A stretch of 64,000 bases of DNA from HGM04593 sp045634305 (GTDB lineage Bacteria > Bacteroidota > Bacteroidia > Bacteroidales > Bacteroidaceae): positions 1-64,000 of the forward strand of contig JAZQZZ010000017.1 of NCBI GenBank assembly GCA_045634305.1, written 5' to 3'. Within the stretch, counting starts at the first letter, position 1. The number at the start of each line of letters is the position of its first letter. Both the position numbers and the translations under genes were made by a program. The notes below the pieces were generated by a model. It was not told where the DNA came from. It saw only the letters and a list, made by a program, of their open reading frames with translations, and ran no database searches. Shown piece by piece: positions 34,724 through 43,608 of the stretch.

Positions 34724-37510
34724 ATGTTTAAGGCGCTTAAAAACAATATCATAAAATATTCAGACCAATGCATATTGCTTCTATGCATTGTTACATATGT
34801 TGTAGGTTTCCTTTGCAGGATGCCGCTATTGGAAATCATAGCAGGACTATTTGGTGCAATATACTGTATACGATACCTCGTATTTTTTTTCTGCAAGCCT
34901 ATAAAACGTGACTGGCTTTTAGCAAAAGGGAACTTCCTGGCAAAGGTGATAAACTTTGTATTGTTCATTCCTGTAACAATCACGGCAATCATCCACGTTG
35001 TCAACATAGGTTTCGACATTTCCAACAAATATTTTTCCCCCAATTATTACCACCTGTCAAGCAAGGATTTGGTTTACGAAGAGAACCTATACACAAATGA
35101 CAACACTGAAACAGAGATATTCGGCACCATCATAAGTGGTAACACTGCTGAGAAAGATGGGAAAGCCGGCACAATACTCAAGCAATCCAATCTACCGGAC
35201 TCAATAAGTAAAAAACAGGAAGACCCATCACTCCTGTGGACTGTATACTACAACTTTATCGATCCGGGCAACCAGCACATGACAACGACGCACCGAGGAC
35301 GTATCATTTCGGGAATAGTTGCGACATTGGGATTTCTTCTCCTTAACGGCCTATTGATTTCAATGCTCATCAACTGGTTCGACCGCCGCAGAGAGCAATG
35401 GCTGAAAGGAGAAATCAGATATAAATTAAGAAACATTGGCAAATACAAATATGCTATAATAATAGGCGCCAATGAGATAGCACCATCGGTAATAAAAAAT
35501 CTTTTCACACCCAAAAAGCCCGGAGAAATCAACTACAAGTGTGAAGGCGAGAACAAATATGTCATTTTACAGACCAGTAGAGACATAGAAGAGGTGAGGA
35601 CAGAACTTGCATCGCATCTGAGCGAGAATCTTTTGAAAAGAGTAATAATATATAAGGCTCTACGCGACTCCAAGGATGAAGTTGAGAAACTTAATCCCGG
35701 ATATTCCACCGAAATATATGTATTGGGTGAATCAACACTGTTGGATGGAGGTGAGAGCTATCACGATGCAATGAATATGCATTGTGTAAAACTTATTGTC
35801 AAAGAACTGGAAAATACAAAGGATAAACGTAGAAAGGAAAAGAACAGTAACGGCATATCTACAAAAAAGGTGTGCAAAGTGATGTTTGAATACCAAACGA
35901 CATCATCGATATTCCAATACTCCGACATCTCGCAAAATATCAAGGACAACATAATTTTCATACCGTTCAACAGGTACGAATCATGGGCAAGAGCGGTAAT
36001 TGCGGACAATACCGCTACGTTAGAGGATGTATCCCAAAGTTGTAAAGAACTATGCTATACTCCATTGGATGGAAACGCTGGTATATCGGAAGACAATGAC
36101 AACCACGTACATTTTGTAATTGTAGGAATGTCAAAGACCGGAATAGCCATGGGTGTTCAGGCTATGTTGCAGGCGCATTATCTGAATTTTGCAAAAGCAG
36201 AAATGGAAAAAGATACAGCCAAAAGAACAACGCTCAAAAATAAACGGAGAACACGAATAACATTCATTGACACAAATGCAGACAAAGAAATGGCATTCTT
36301 CAAAGGGCGATATGAGAACTTGTTCAAGTTGACCCGTCACAGATACATAGATGCCAACAATTGCGATAAGGAAGAGCTGATAGCAGATTATGAAAAGAAT
36401 TGGGTAGATCCGGTGGTTCCAACGAAAGGGAATGTGGAAAACTGGCAACACTTAAGTGACTACAATGACAATTTCATTGATATTGAAATTGAATTCATCA
36501 AGGGCGAACTTGAATCGGAAGGAGTAAGGAAATACCTCAGCAACATTTCCGACACAACGAACGAGTGGGTCATGAACTCCAAACTCACAATAGCAGTATG
36601 CCTTACCATGACGCATCAGGCTGTTGCTGCAGGACTATATATGCCTGTTCCGGTATATGAAAAAGCACAAGAGATTTGGGTCTACCAACAAGAGTCGGCC
36701 GACATTGTCCAGAACCTGAATGAGAGCACTCAGAACGATAAGCGCTACAAGAAGCTGAAACCGTTCGGTATGCTTTACGGAGAGTACATGAACGACAGGA
36801 CTCAATATCTGAAAGCCTTGATGGTCAATGGAGCATACGACCTGAATGGAAAAATTGAAGGTAAAGAAATCAAAGCCGAAGAAAGAGATTTTACAAAAGA
36901 GGAGACATACTCCGATTTGAGAGCAAGCTGGAAAAAGTTGTCAATTGACAAGAAGTTCTCGAACAGATATTTTGCAGACTCGATATCACTTAAGATTAGG
37001 TCAATCAAGGCTGTGGGTTTATCAATCAAAGAACTTGATGAAGCAATCAAGAGACACGAAGAAATTCTTGCCCGAAGCGAACACAACAGATGGAACATCC
37101 AGCAACTGATACAGGGATATGCTCCATGCGACAAGTTGCTTGATAAGGAATTCGCAACCCTGAATGCGACATACAAAGCTGACAATGACGCACTTCGTGA
37201 ATGGTGCGAGAGAAATGGTTGGAAAAATCTATCTGAAGAAAAGAGGAAAGAGATAAAGGCTTCGGACAGTACTTACAAGGAACTAGAAAGCAACAATAAC
37301 AAATCCAAAGCTGCCTTCAAGAGCAAGAAGGACGACTGCAAAGAGGGTGAGAACAGAATTCACCCCAATATATGTGCATATGACCACTTGGATGACATTG
37401 ATTTTGGAGCAAAGAGTTATGACATATTCCTGAATAGCATAATTCCGACTATCAGGCTCCTGATAGATGACAGAATTGGAGATAATTGTAAAGAAGACAA
37501 CGGAGAATGA
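34724..37510 (+). CDS. Channel-like membrane protein with two Rossmann-like domains and a C-terminal RyR domain
   Basis: Of 928 residues, the first 220 hold four membrane helices (about 15-35, 38-58, 70-92, 194-218) with a roughly 100-residue loop between the third and fourth. A TrkA-N/RCK-like Rossmann segment follows (KYAIIIGANEIAPSVIKNLF, about 240), then a second (VHFVIVGMSKTGIAMGVQA, about 465). The C-terminus resembles a prokaryotic RyR domain: ARSEHNRWNIQQLIQGYAP (about 782) and HPNICAYDHLDDIDFGAKSY (about 878), split by a Lys/Glu-rich insert of some 60 residues. The layout suggests a ligand-gated ion channel or transporter regulator (inference). Its stop overlaps the sigma gene start (ATGA). 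A TATATTTG box is at 34682-34689. Confidence 0.75.
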   Translation: MFKALKNNIIKYSDQCILLLCIVTYVVGFLCRMPLLEIIAGLFGAIYCIRYLVFFFCKPIKRDWLLAKGNFLAKVINFVLFIPVTITAIIHVVNIGFDISNKYFSPNYYHLSSKDLVYEENLYTNDNTETEIFGTIISGNTAEKDGKAGTILKQSNLPDSISKKQEDPSLLWTVYYNFIDPGNQHMTTTHRGRIISGIVATLGFLLLNGLLISMLINWFDRRREQWLKGEIRYKLRNIGKYKYAIIIGANEIAPSVIKNLFTPKKPGEINYKCEGENKYVILQTSRDIEEVRTELASHLSENLLKRVIIYKALRDSKDEVEKLNPGYSTEIYVLGESTLLDGGESYHDAMNMHCVKLIVKELENTKDKRRKEKNSNGISTKKVCKVMFEYQTTSSIFQYSDISQNIKDNIIFIPFNRYESWARAVIADNTATLEDVSQSCKELCYTPLDGNAGISEDNDNHVHFVIVGMSKTGIAMGVQAMLQAHYLNFAKAEMEKDTAKRTTLKNKRRTRITFIDTNADKEMAFFKGRYENLFKLTRHRYIDANNCDKEELIADYEKNWVDPVVPTKGNVENWQHLSDYNDNFIDIEIEFIKGELESEGVRKYLSNISDTTNEWVMNSKLTIAVCLTMTHQAVAAGLYMPVPVYEKAQEIWVYQQESADIVQNLNESTQNDKRYKKLKPFGMLYGEYMNDRTQYLKALMVNGAYDLNGKIEGKEIKAEERDFTKEETYSDLRASWKKLSIDKKFSNRYFADSISLKIRSIKAVGLSIKELDEAIKRHEEILARSEHNRWNIQQLIQGYAPCDKLLDKEFATLNATYKADNDALREWCERNGWKNLSEEKRKEIKASDSTYKELESNNNKSKAAFKSKKDDCKEGENRIHPNICAYDHLDDIDFGAKSYDIFLNSIIPTIRLLIDDRIGDNCKEDNGE

Positions 37511-38079
37511 CTGACCGACAGATAATAGAAGCATTGATAGCCCGCAACGAACTGGTGACACGGAACTTTTTCTTTGAAAGTTGCCGGCCATTGTTCATGA
37601 GCATAATGCGCAATGTATTCTCCTACGATGTTGACTATGATGAGTTCGTGAACGAATTCTATCTGCACCTTATGGAGAACGATGCATACCGTCTGAGGCA
37701 GTTTCAGGGTCGAAGCACAATCTATCAATGGATGAAGGTTGTTGCAATACGCTATTTCATTGCAAGACGAGACAACATGATAGAAATGGAGTATAAAGAT
37801 GTTCTTTCAAACAGTGCAGTTGAGGAAGAGACCATTGACAATGAGAGAAGCATTGCTGCAAAAATGGACATTGAACGCCTGTTCTCTCTAATGCCAAACA
37901 AGCGCTATGTCTATGTCATCAAGCGATTGGTTCTGGAAGAAGCCGAGCCTAAGATTGTTGCAGAAGAGCTATGCACCAATGTTGACAATTTGTATAACAT
38001 CAAAAAACGTGCAATTGCGGTACTTACCGAAATTGCACTGAAAGAAACAGGGAAATATGAAAAAAAGTTTCAAAAATAA
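37507..38079 (+). CDS. ECF-like sigma factor of the RyR operon
   Basis: The 190-residue protein shows divergent sigma region 2 (about 45-90: DEFVNEFYLHLMENDAYRLR, then GRSTIYQWMKVVAIRYF) and a region 4-like helix-turn-helix (about 137-182: VAEELCTNVDNLYNIKKRAI). It is coupled to both neighbours: 4-bp overlap with the channel-like gene and 23-bp overlap with the next. That places transcription control in the same unit as the RyR and TIR proteins. The target promoters are unknown. Confidence 0.8.
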   Translation: MTDRQIIEALIARNELVTRNFFFESCRPLFMSIMRNVFSYDVDYDEFVNEFYLHLMENDAYRLRQFQGRSTIYQWMKVVAIRYFIARRDNMIEMEYKDVLSNSAVEEETIDNERSIAAKMDIERLFSLMPNKRYVYVIKRLVLEEAEPKIVAEELCTNVDNLYNIKKRAIAVLTEIALKETGKYEKKFQK

Positions 38080-39196
38080 CAACATCGCGGCAGAGGTTGT
38101 TGCAGCATTCCTTGACGGCAATGCTACAGCACAAGAGAACCGGGAAATACTTGGAGTACTTCCCTCTGATGCCGGTTTGAGAGAATTATTACATATTTCT
38201 CAATGTGTTGACATGGAGTTGGGCTTCGAAAGTGCTGAATGCGAATATATTCCCATGGTATCGTTGGCAGCAGCATGCAATGACAGCAGCCGCTGCTGCA
38301 TCAAATGCGAAAAGTATATTCTCGACAAAATGGGTATAGAGTGCAACGAAGAGCAAATGCTTGAAGAAGCCATTACAAACGGCTGGCTCAAGGATGGCGG
38401 CACAGCACTCCACAATATCGGACGTAATTTAGAGAAATATGGTTTGATAACCTCACGTCAATACAAATGCACTATCAACGATATCACAAATGCATTGAAA
38501 ACAAATGAATATATGATAGCTGCCGTCGACGGTGGAGAACTCACAGGTGACAGAGCCTATGAGATTATGGAAGACATCACCATTGGAGAAATACCGGATC
38601 ACACGGTCGTTGTTCTATCCTGTAATGCCGATGATAAGACCATTACCATATATGACCCTGCTTCACCCAACACAGAGGAGACCTACCCTATCGAACAATT
38701 TGTCGATGCTTGGAACGATTCAAAGAACTATTTAGTAACCATAAACACAAAAAACATGAAAACTTACAATCCCAAACCAATAGATATAACAGACGTAGTA
38801 CTGACCGAAGATCTTAACGAACTGCGTGAAGCCATTGCTGAGAATGCGCACGAAATATGGGCTGTCGAACGAATTGCACAAGGATGGAGTTTTGGTCCCG
38901 AGCGCAACGATGCAAAGAAGGAGAACCCGTGTATGGTTCCCTATTCACAATTGCCTGAGAAAGAGAAGGATTTCGACCGCAACATGGCAATGAACACAAT
39001 AAAGCTGTTGAAGAAACTGGGATATGACATTATCAAGCGCGAAGATACAGAGCTCTACAGAATACTCAAAGAACGCATCAAGAATTCACAGCAGGAATTC
39101 CACTGCCCCGAGTGCAAGGCCATCATCTACAAAAAACAGGTATTCTGTGACAAGTGCGGACAGAAAATTGAAATCGACTGGTCGCTGTACGAATAA
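38057..39196 (+). CDS. Fusion protein: anti-sigma-like N-terminus, C39-like peptidase, RyR domain, zinc ribbon
   Basis: Residues 10-55 (VVAAFLDGNATAQENREIL, LRELLHISQCVDMEL) match N-termini common in Bacteroides proteins encoded after sigma genes. Residues 75-230 look like a C39-type cysteine peptidase: Cys80 in RCCIKCEKYIL, His182 in PDHTVVVLS, Asp200 in TIYDPASP, with GWLKDGGTALHNIGRNLEKY between. Residues 240-328 are an RyR domain (ENAHEIWAVERIAQGW, CMVPYSQLPEKEKDFDR). Residues 350-367 form a zinc ribbon (CPEC ... CDKCG). No membrane helix is present, so it acts in the cytoplasm. An internal ATG (Met234 at 38756) falls where the free-standing RyR protein at 41900 begins. Catalytic activity is untested. 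Confidence 0.75.
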   Translation: MKKSFKNNNIAAEVVAAFLDGNATAQENREILGVLPSDAGLRELLHISQCVDMELGFESAECEYIPMVSLAAACNDSSRCCIKCEKYILDKMGIECNEEQMLEEAITNGWLKDGGTALHNIGRNLEKYGLITSRQYKCTINDITNALKTNEYMIAAVDGGELTGDRAYEIMEDITIGEIPDHTVVVLSCNADDKTITIYDPASPNTEETYPIEQFVDAWNDSKNYLVTINTKNMKTYNPKPIDITDVVLTEDLNELREAIAENAHEIWAVERIAQGWSFGPERNDAKKENPCMVPYSQLPEKEKDFDRNMAMNTIKLLKKLGYDIIKREDTELYRILKERIKNSQQEFHCPECKAIIYKKQVFCDKCGQKIEIDWSLYE

Positions 39197-39245
39197 AGCA
39201 ATTCTGTTTTTGCAGACAATTGACAACATCAGACAGGAGAAATCA

Positions 39246-40442
39246 ATGAGACACAAATATTTTGCATTTATAAGTTACAAACGCGAAGGGACCGATGAAA
39301 AGGTTGCCAATTGGATACATAACAAACTGGAAAAATACCCGTATCCAAAAGAGCTGGTAGAAAAAGAGAATGCACCCGATGATGCCGACAGGATACGTAA
39401 AATATTCATTGACACAAAGGAATTACCTGTTACCGACAAGGATTTTACATACAGGATAAATGAGTGTATAAAAAACTCCCGCTATCTGGTTGTCGTTTGC
39501 TCTGCAAAATCAGCGCAATCCCAATTTGTTGAAAGAGAAGTTGAATACTTTCTTTCAACACACAATAACGATACAGATAAAATTTTACCTGTATTCATTG
39601 ATTCCGTAGACGAGAATCATCTGCCCCTAGCACTCAGGAATAAAGACATATTGAACAGGAATTGTCCCATATACAAACCGGCATTGGGTGAGAGAAACGA
39701 GATAAACCTATATTGCTTCTATCATATTGTATCATTCTTGCTTAAGGTTGAATTCAACAAAATATATGACAGATACCTGCTATATTCCCAGAAAAAGAAA
39801 AAAGAGCAGAACATATTGAAACGGTTGTTTTACTCAATGTTCATAGCCATCATTTTCTTTTTGGGAATATGGATTTATAACCAATACAGGATTGTCCTGA
39901 AACAGAAAGAGATAATCAGTAAACAAAAGGAAATTGTCCAACTTGAGAAAGAGATTTTCCCCTATTCTGTTGTTACCGGATATGTAAGAAACTTCTTGTC
40001 CCCGGTAATTGACTATATCAAAAACAACGAACCACAGTCGCATATATATGTCCACATGCCCACCGAATCAAAGGATTTGGATCACGACCATAGGGACAGA
40101 TTCAAAATCATATCATCTTACATTACAGATGTCCTGAGGCTTGACAGCATTAAACAACTTACACTGAATACAAGAATGCCTCGTGGTTCAAATGTACATA
40201 AGTTGTATGCACCTCCCGGAAATGAGTTGGATGGCAAATACATTGATTTTGCATCTACTACAAGTACATTTCTAGCAATAGCCAATTTGAAAAAAGAGAA
40301 AATTGCATATAAGGAGATTGAAATAGATGATATGATAAAGGAGTATACAGACATCTTCATTAAACAAGCCAAAGAAATACTGAAAGAAGACTCCGTATAC
40401 GTGACATTTGTAACAAACATCAAAGAGATTGCAGAAAAATAG
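39246..40442 (+). CDS. Membrane-anchored TIR-domain protein
   Basis: The ATG at 39246 is used because the protein then starts MRHKYFAFISYKREGTDEKV, the usual beginning of this TIR group; an open frame to 39024 overlaps the upstream gene and is rejected. Residues 1-130 are the TIR domain, with IFIDTKELPV (BB-loop region), RYLVVVCSAKSAQS and FVEREVEYF, the Glu lying where NAD-cleaving TIRs have their catalytic Glu. A basic stretch and one membrane helix follow (about 196-216), then about 180 residues outside the membrane with no known family. Bacterial TIRs often degrade NAD+ or make cyclic-ADPR signals; activity here is not shown. It lies 49 bp after the RyR fusion gene. Confidence 0.85.
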   Translation: MRHKYFAFISYKREGTDEKVANWIHNKLEKYPYPKELVEKENAPDDADRIRKIFIDTKELPVTDKDFTYRINECIKNSRYLVVVCSAKSAQSQFVEREVEYFLSTHNNDTDKILPVFIDSVDENHLPLALRNKDILNRNCPIYKPALGERNEINLYCFYHIVSFLLKVEFNKIYDRYLLYSQKKKKEQNILKRLFYSMFIAIIFFLGIWIYNQYRIVLKQKEIISKQKEIVQLEKEIFPYSVVTGYVRNFLSPVIDYIKNNEPQSHIYVHMPTESKDLDHDHRDRFKIISSYITDVLRLDSIKQLTLNTRMPRGSNVHKLYAPPGNELDGKYIDFASTTSTFLAIANLKKEKIAYKEIEIDDMIKEYTDIFIKQAKEILKEDSVYVTFVTNIKEIAEK

Positions 40443-40475
40443 GTTGCATAATATTAATTTATAGTCGAGCCGATT

Positions 40476-40937
40476 ATGGATAAAAAGCAAATCAAAGAAC
40501 TGTGCATTGAGAAAGCACAGGAGTTGCTTGACAAATATTTTGGAAACATTGTCAACGAAGCAGCTCATGAACAGCCCGAAAGCATAGGAGAATATGAAAA
40601 AGAACTGCCTTTGAAAATAGAAAGTGAATACAAAGAGTACCTACGTACACTTTGGCAAGAGATAGCGCCCAATGACCCACGTTCGTTAGAAGAGATTCTC
40701 AATCAGCTGAAGTTGCGCAAATTAATGACAGATGATGACAGAGAAGCAGTTGACAATGCCTACAAAGATGCCGTGGAACAGACACCTTGGGAAAGAATAA
40801 CACACACCAACCACAAAGACGTAACCTTTTACAAAGGCCTGCTTGAGGAGTATACCCGCGAATTACTCCTGTGCATGAGATGCGATTTCCTTGAAGAGGC
40901 AATTGGAGAGGAGATTAGAGGAAAAAGTTTTGAGTGA
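40476..40937 (+). CDS. Small helical hypothetical protein
   Basis: The 153 residues are charged and helical (IKELCIEKAQELLDKYFGNI, YKGLLEEYTRELLLCMRCDF), with no signal peptide or membrane helix. No family recognised. It lies 33 bp downstream of the TIR gene in the same orientation, so it is probably the last gene of that operon and a partner of the TIR protein. Confidence 0.6.
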   Translation: MDKKQIKELCIEKAQELLDKYFGNIVNEAAHEQPESIGEYEKELPLKIESEYKEYLRTLWQEIAPNDPRSLEEILNQLKLRKLMTDDDREAVDNAYKDAVEQTPWERITHTNHKDVTFYKGLLEEYTRELLLCMRCDFLEEAIGEEIRGKSFE

Positions 40938-41062
40938 CATTTTTTTTGATTATAGCCTTACCTTTTAAACATGTGACAACTATTTGTTTGACGAGTTAAA
41001 TATTAAGGTGAATATGCCGCATGGTATAATTCTATTTTTCAAGAAATAAAAGTTTAACACAA

Positions 41063-41821
41063 ATGCAAACACTAATAATTCTACTCACAGCCCTGTTGCC
41101 GGTCGCAATTCTGATATTCTACATCTGCTACATGGACAAGGACAGACCCGAGCCTGCAGGGTTATTGACAAAGGCATTCTTTTTTGGTGTGCTGTCAATT
41201 TTACTTTCATTGTGTATATCGATACCCGCAGGATACTTTGGCTTATACTATGATGAACCGACGACAATGTCCGGTGCCATAAGAACGGCTTTCTTCGGTG
41301 CTGCAATACCTGAGGAAATTGCAAAGTTCGTAATGCTGTGGCTGTTATTGAGGAATAACCGCCATTTTGATGAAAATCTTGACGGCATAGTATACGCAGT
41401 TTGCGTCTCTCTCGGATTCGCGGCACTGGAAAATATAATGTACCTTTACGAGAATCCCGAAGATTTTCTTTCTGTGGGCATAGTACGTGCACTGTTTGCC
41501 GTGCCCGGACACTTCTGTTTCGGTATTCTCATGGGATACTATTATTCACTTGCAAAATTCTATCCCAAGACAACATTGAAGAATAAGATTCTTATATTGG
41601 TTGCACCAATCATGGTTCATGGAATATATGATGCAATACTATTCGTGAGCGACGTGACACCGGCCCTGAGCGGCATTTTCACAATCCTGTTCCTGGTATT
41701 CTGCCACAAGATGTGGAAATACTGCAAAAACAACATTAAAAAACACTTGCAGAGGGACAACGAGATTGAATTTGAAAATCAATACGACGAAGAAGGAGAG
41801 GTTACAGGCGAGATGCAATAA
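41063..41821 (+). CDS. PrsW-family intramembrane metalloprotease-like protein
   Basis: The 252-residue protein has about eight membrane segments. The PrsW motifs are present: EEIAK at residues 84-88 (AIPEEIAKFVMLWLLL), LEN at 122-124 (GFAALENIMYL), His150 in VPGHFCFG, and MVHGIYDAI nearby. PrsW cuts the RsiW anti-sigma factor within the membrane in Bacillus subtilis. Here, in the same island as a sigma factor, a similar role is possible, but no membrane-bound anti-sigma factor is visible. A 125-bp gap separates it from the previous gene. Confidence 0.85.
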   Translation: MQTLIILLTALLPVAILIFYICYMDKDRPEPAGLLTKAFFFGVLSILLSLCISIPAGYFGLYYDEPTTMSGAIRTAFFGAAIPEEIAKFVMLWLLLRNNRHFDENLDGIVYAVCVSLGFAALENIMYLYENPEDFLSVGIVRALFAVPGHFCFGILMGYYYSLAKFYPKTTLKNKILILVAPIMVHGIYDAILFVSDVTPALSGIFTILFLVFCHKMWKYCKNNIKKHLQRDNEIEFENQYDEEGEVTGEMQ

Positions 41822-41899
41822 GAAAAATATTTTCATTCACATGTGATAGATTGACACGGTCAAATTGTTCTATAAGAAAAAACCTAAGCAAAAAGAACA

Positions 41900-42190
41900 A
41901 TGAAAAAGAACTACGTACCAAAACCAATGGATACAAGCGACGTACAGTTGCCTGTGGAACTTGATGAGCTTGTGGAGATGATTGCCAAGAATGTCCATGA
42001 AGTATGGGCACAGAACCGCATGGAGGAAGGATGGATATACGGAGAGCAACGTAATGATGCCCTCAAGACGCATCCATGCCTTATCCCTTATGAAGAACTG
42101 CCCGAAATAGAAAAGGCATATGACCGTGACACAGCTTTCGGAACATTACGACTTATAAGCAAGTTAGGATTCAAGATTACAAAAGAGTGA
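41900..42190 (+). CDS. Free-standing RyR-domain protein
   Basis: The 96 residues are almost entirely a RyR domain (KNVHEVWAQNRMEEGWIYGE, then HPCLIPYEELPEIEKAYDR, and LRLISKLGFKI). It is clearly similar to the RyR part of the 38057 fusion protein, including the lead-in PKPMDTSDVQL against PKPIDITDVVL. Prokaryotic RyR domains are thought to bind small ligands, perhaps nucleotide derivatives; that is family-level inference. A strong terminator follows. Confidence 0.85.
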   Translation: MKKNYVPKPMDTSDVQLPVELDELVEMIAKNVHEVWAQNRMEEGWIYGEQRNDALKTHPCLIPYEELPEIEKAYDRDTAFGTLRLISKLGFKITKE

Positions 42191-42210
42191 TATCGACATG
42201 TACCCTTGAC

Positions 42211-42250
42211 AAGCGACAGAATCTAATGATAGATTCTGTCGCTTGTTTTT
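42211..42250 (+). terminator. Rho-independent terminator of the PrsW-RyR unit
   Basis: A perfect 15-bp stem (42211-42225 with 42230-42244, ATGA loop) is followed by GTTTTT. Confidence 0.9.
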
Positions 42251-42426
42251 CTCTATAGAAAATGTGTTAGATGCAGTAAAATCCATGTGTCAGAAATTCT
42301 CAACCGACAATTACAGCGGAATATTATACAAAGTTTTATAAGAAAAAATCCGAGATGCAGATAGATTTCGTCACCCGTTGCACTCTATAATAACAAAACG
42401 GAACATTTAAAAATAGAGGAGAGAAT

Positions 42427-43599
42427 ATGGAGACAGGAACTATCAGATTTACCATTGATGGCACAGAGGTACATGTACACGGATATCCGGAACTGGATGG
42501 ACGAACAGGTATTCTTGAGGGAGATGGAATGGCATTCTTTTTTGTCGAGGGTTATGGGCTGTACATAGCCAACACCACAACAGGAAAAATAAGGAAACTA
42601 TCGGACCCAACCGGCCACCTGTTGGTAGATGACAATGACATCGATTACCAATCCATTGAAAAAGAGTGTGCACATGGCATGCAGAATGCAAAGAACAAGA
42701 TTGCACGCTATGCAAGAATAAACAGATGGGATGGATTCAAAGACGAATTGTGCGCCATCAGCTGGATGCTTTACCCCGAAGGCCGATATTTTGCCGACAG
42801 TGACGGATTCGGGATGGAGGACAATGATGAAGAAGAGATTTATGCCATAATAGACACCAATCTCGAAATCATAGAGCCTTTCCGCCCCATAAAAGATGTA
42901 CGTGCATATTTGAGTGAAAAAAGAGAAAACAAACGTAAAGAACAGACAAAATTAAAAGAGACAACCATGAAGACAAGAATTTTCAACCTTATTATCATTG
43001 ACGAGAGCGGTTCCATGCAGTGTATCAAGAAAGAGGCCATTGACAGTGTCAACGAGACAATACAGACAATACGTTCAGCACAGAAGAAACACGAGGAACA
43101 GGTACATTACATTTCACTCGTCACCTTCAACGACGACGTGAAGACCATATACGACTGCGTACGTGCCGATGAGGTAAAGGAACTCACCGCCGACACATAC
43201 CTGCCCGACTGTTGCACAGCACTCTATGATGCTATGGGCATTTCACTCAATGCACTGCGCAAGAATGTGGCCGAGAACGACAAAGTACTGGTGACCATAG
43301 TCACCGACGGTTATGAAAACGCATCAAAGGAATACAATGGCAAAGCCATAAAGGCACTTGTCGACGAGCTAAAGGCCAAGAATTGGATTTTCGCCTACAT
43401 CGGCGCGAATCAGGATGTAGAAAAGGTTGCAGCAACAATATCCATCACCAACACCATGTGCTTTGAGACAACCAGCGAAGGAACAGCCATTATGGGAGCA
43501 ACCATGAGCAACGCGCGCAGCCGCCTCTACGACCGCATGGCAACCGATAGTTTCTGTGCCAATGATGCGAACAAAGACTTCTTTGACGAAGACAAATGA
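42427..43599 (+). CDS. vWA-domain protein with an N-terminal acidic extension
   Basis: Residues 1-165 have no recognised family (FTIDGTEVHVHGYPELDGRT, GLYIANTTTGKIRKLSDPTG, DEEEIYAIIDTNLEII). A charged linker leads to a von Willebrand factor A domain starting at Met181 (RIFNLIIIDESGSM), with MIDAS residues Asp192, Ser194, Ser196 and later IVTDGYENA. vWA domains assemble protein complexes in a metal-dependent way. Met181 (42967) has an A-rich leader and could be a second translation start giving a vWA-only protein. Its downstream neighbour starts 9 bp after the stop. Confidence 0.8.
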   Translation: METGTIRFTIDGTEVHVHGYPELDGRTGILEGDGMAFFFVEGYGLYIANTTTGKIRKLSDPTGHLLVDDNDIDYQSIEKECAHGMQNAKNKIARYARINRWDGFKDELCAISWMLYPEGRYFADSDGFGMEDNDEEEIYAIIDTNLEIIEPFRPIKDVRAYLSEKRENKRKEQTKLKETTMKTRIFNLIIIDESGSMQCIKKEAIDSVNETIQTIRSAQKKHEEQVHYISLVTFNDDVKTIYDCVRADEVKELTADTYLPDCCTALYDAMGISLNALRKNVAENDKVLVTIVTDGYENASKEYNGKAIKALVDELKAKNWIFAYIGANQDVEKVAATISITNTMCFETTSEGTAIMGATMSNARSRLYDRMATDSFCANDANKDFFDEDK

Positions 43600-43608
43600 C
43601 ACTGCGCT

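Noticed and set aside
39024..39245. Longer N-terminus for the TIR protein
   Set aside because: It overlaps the end of the RyR fusion gene, is Ser/Lys-rich without domain similarity, and the ATG at 39246 gives the standard TIR start.
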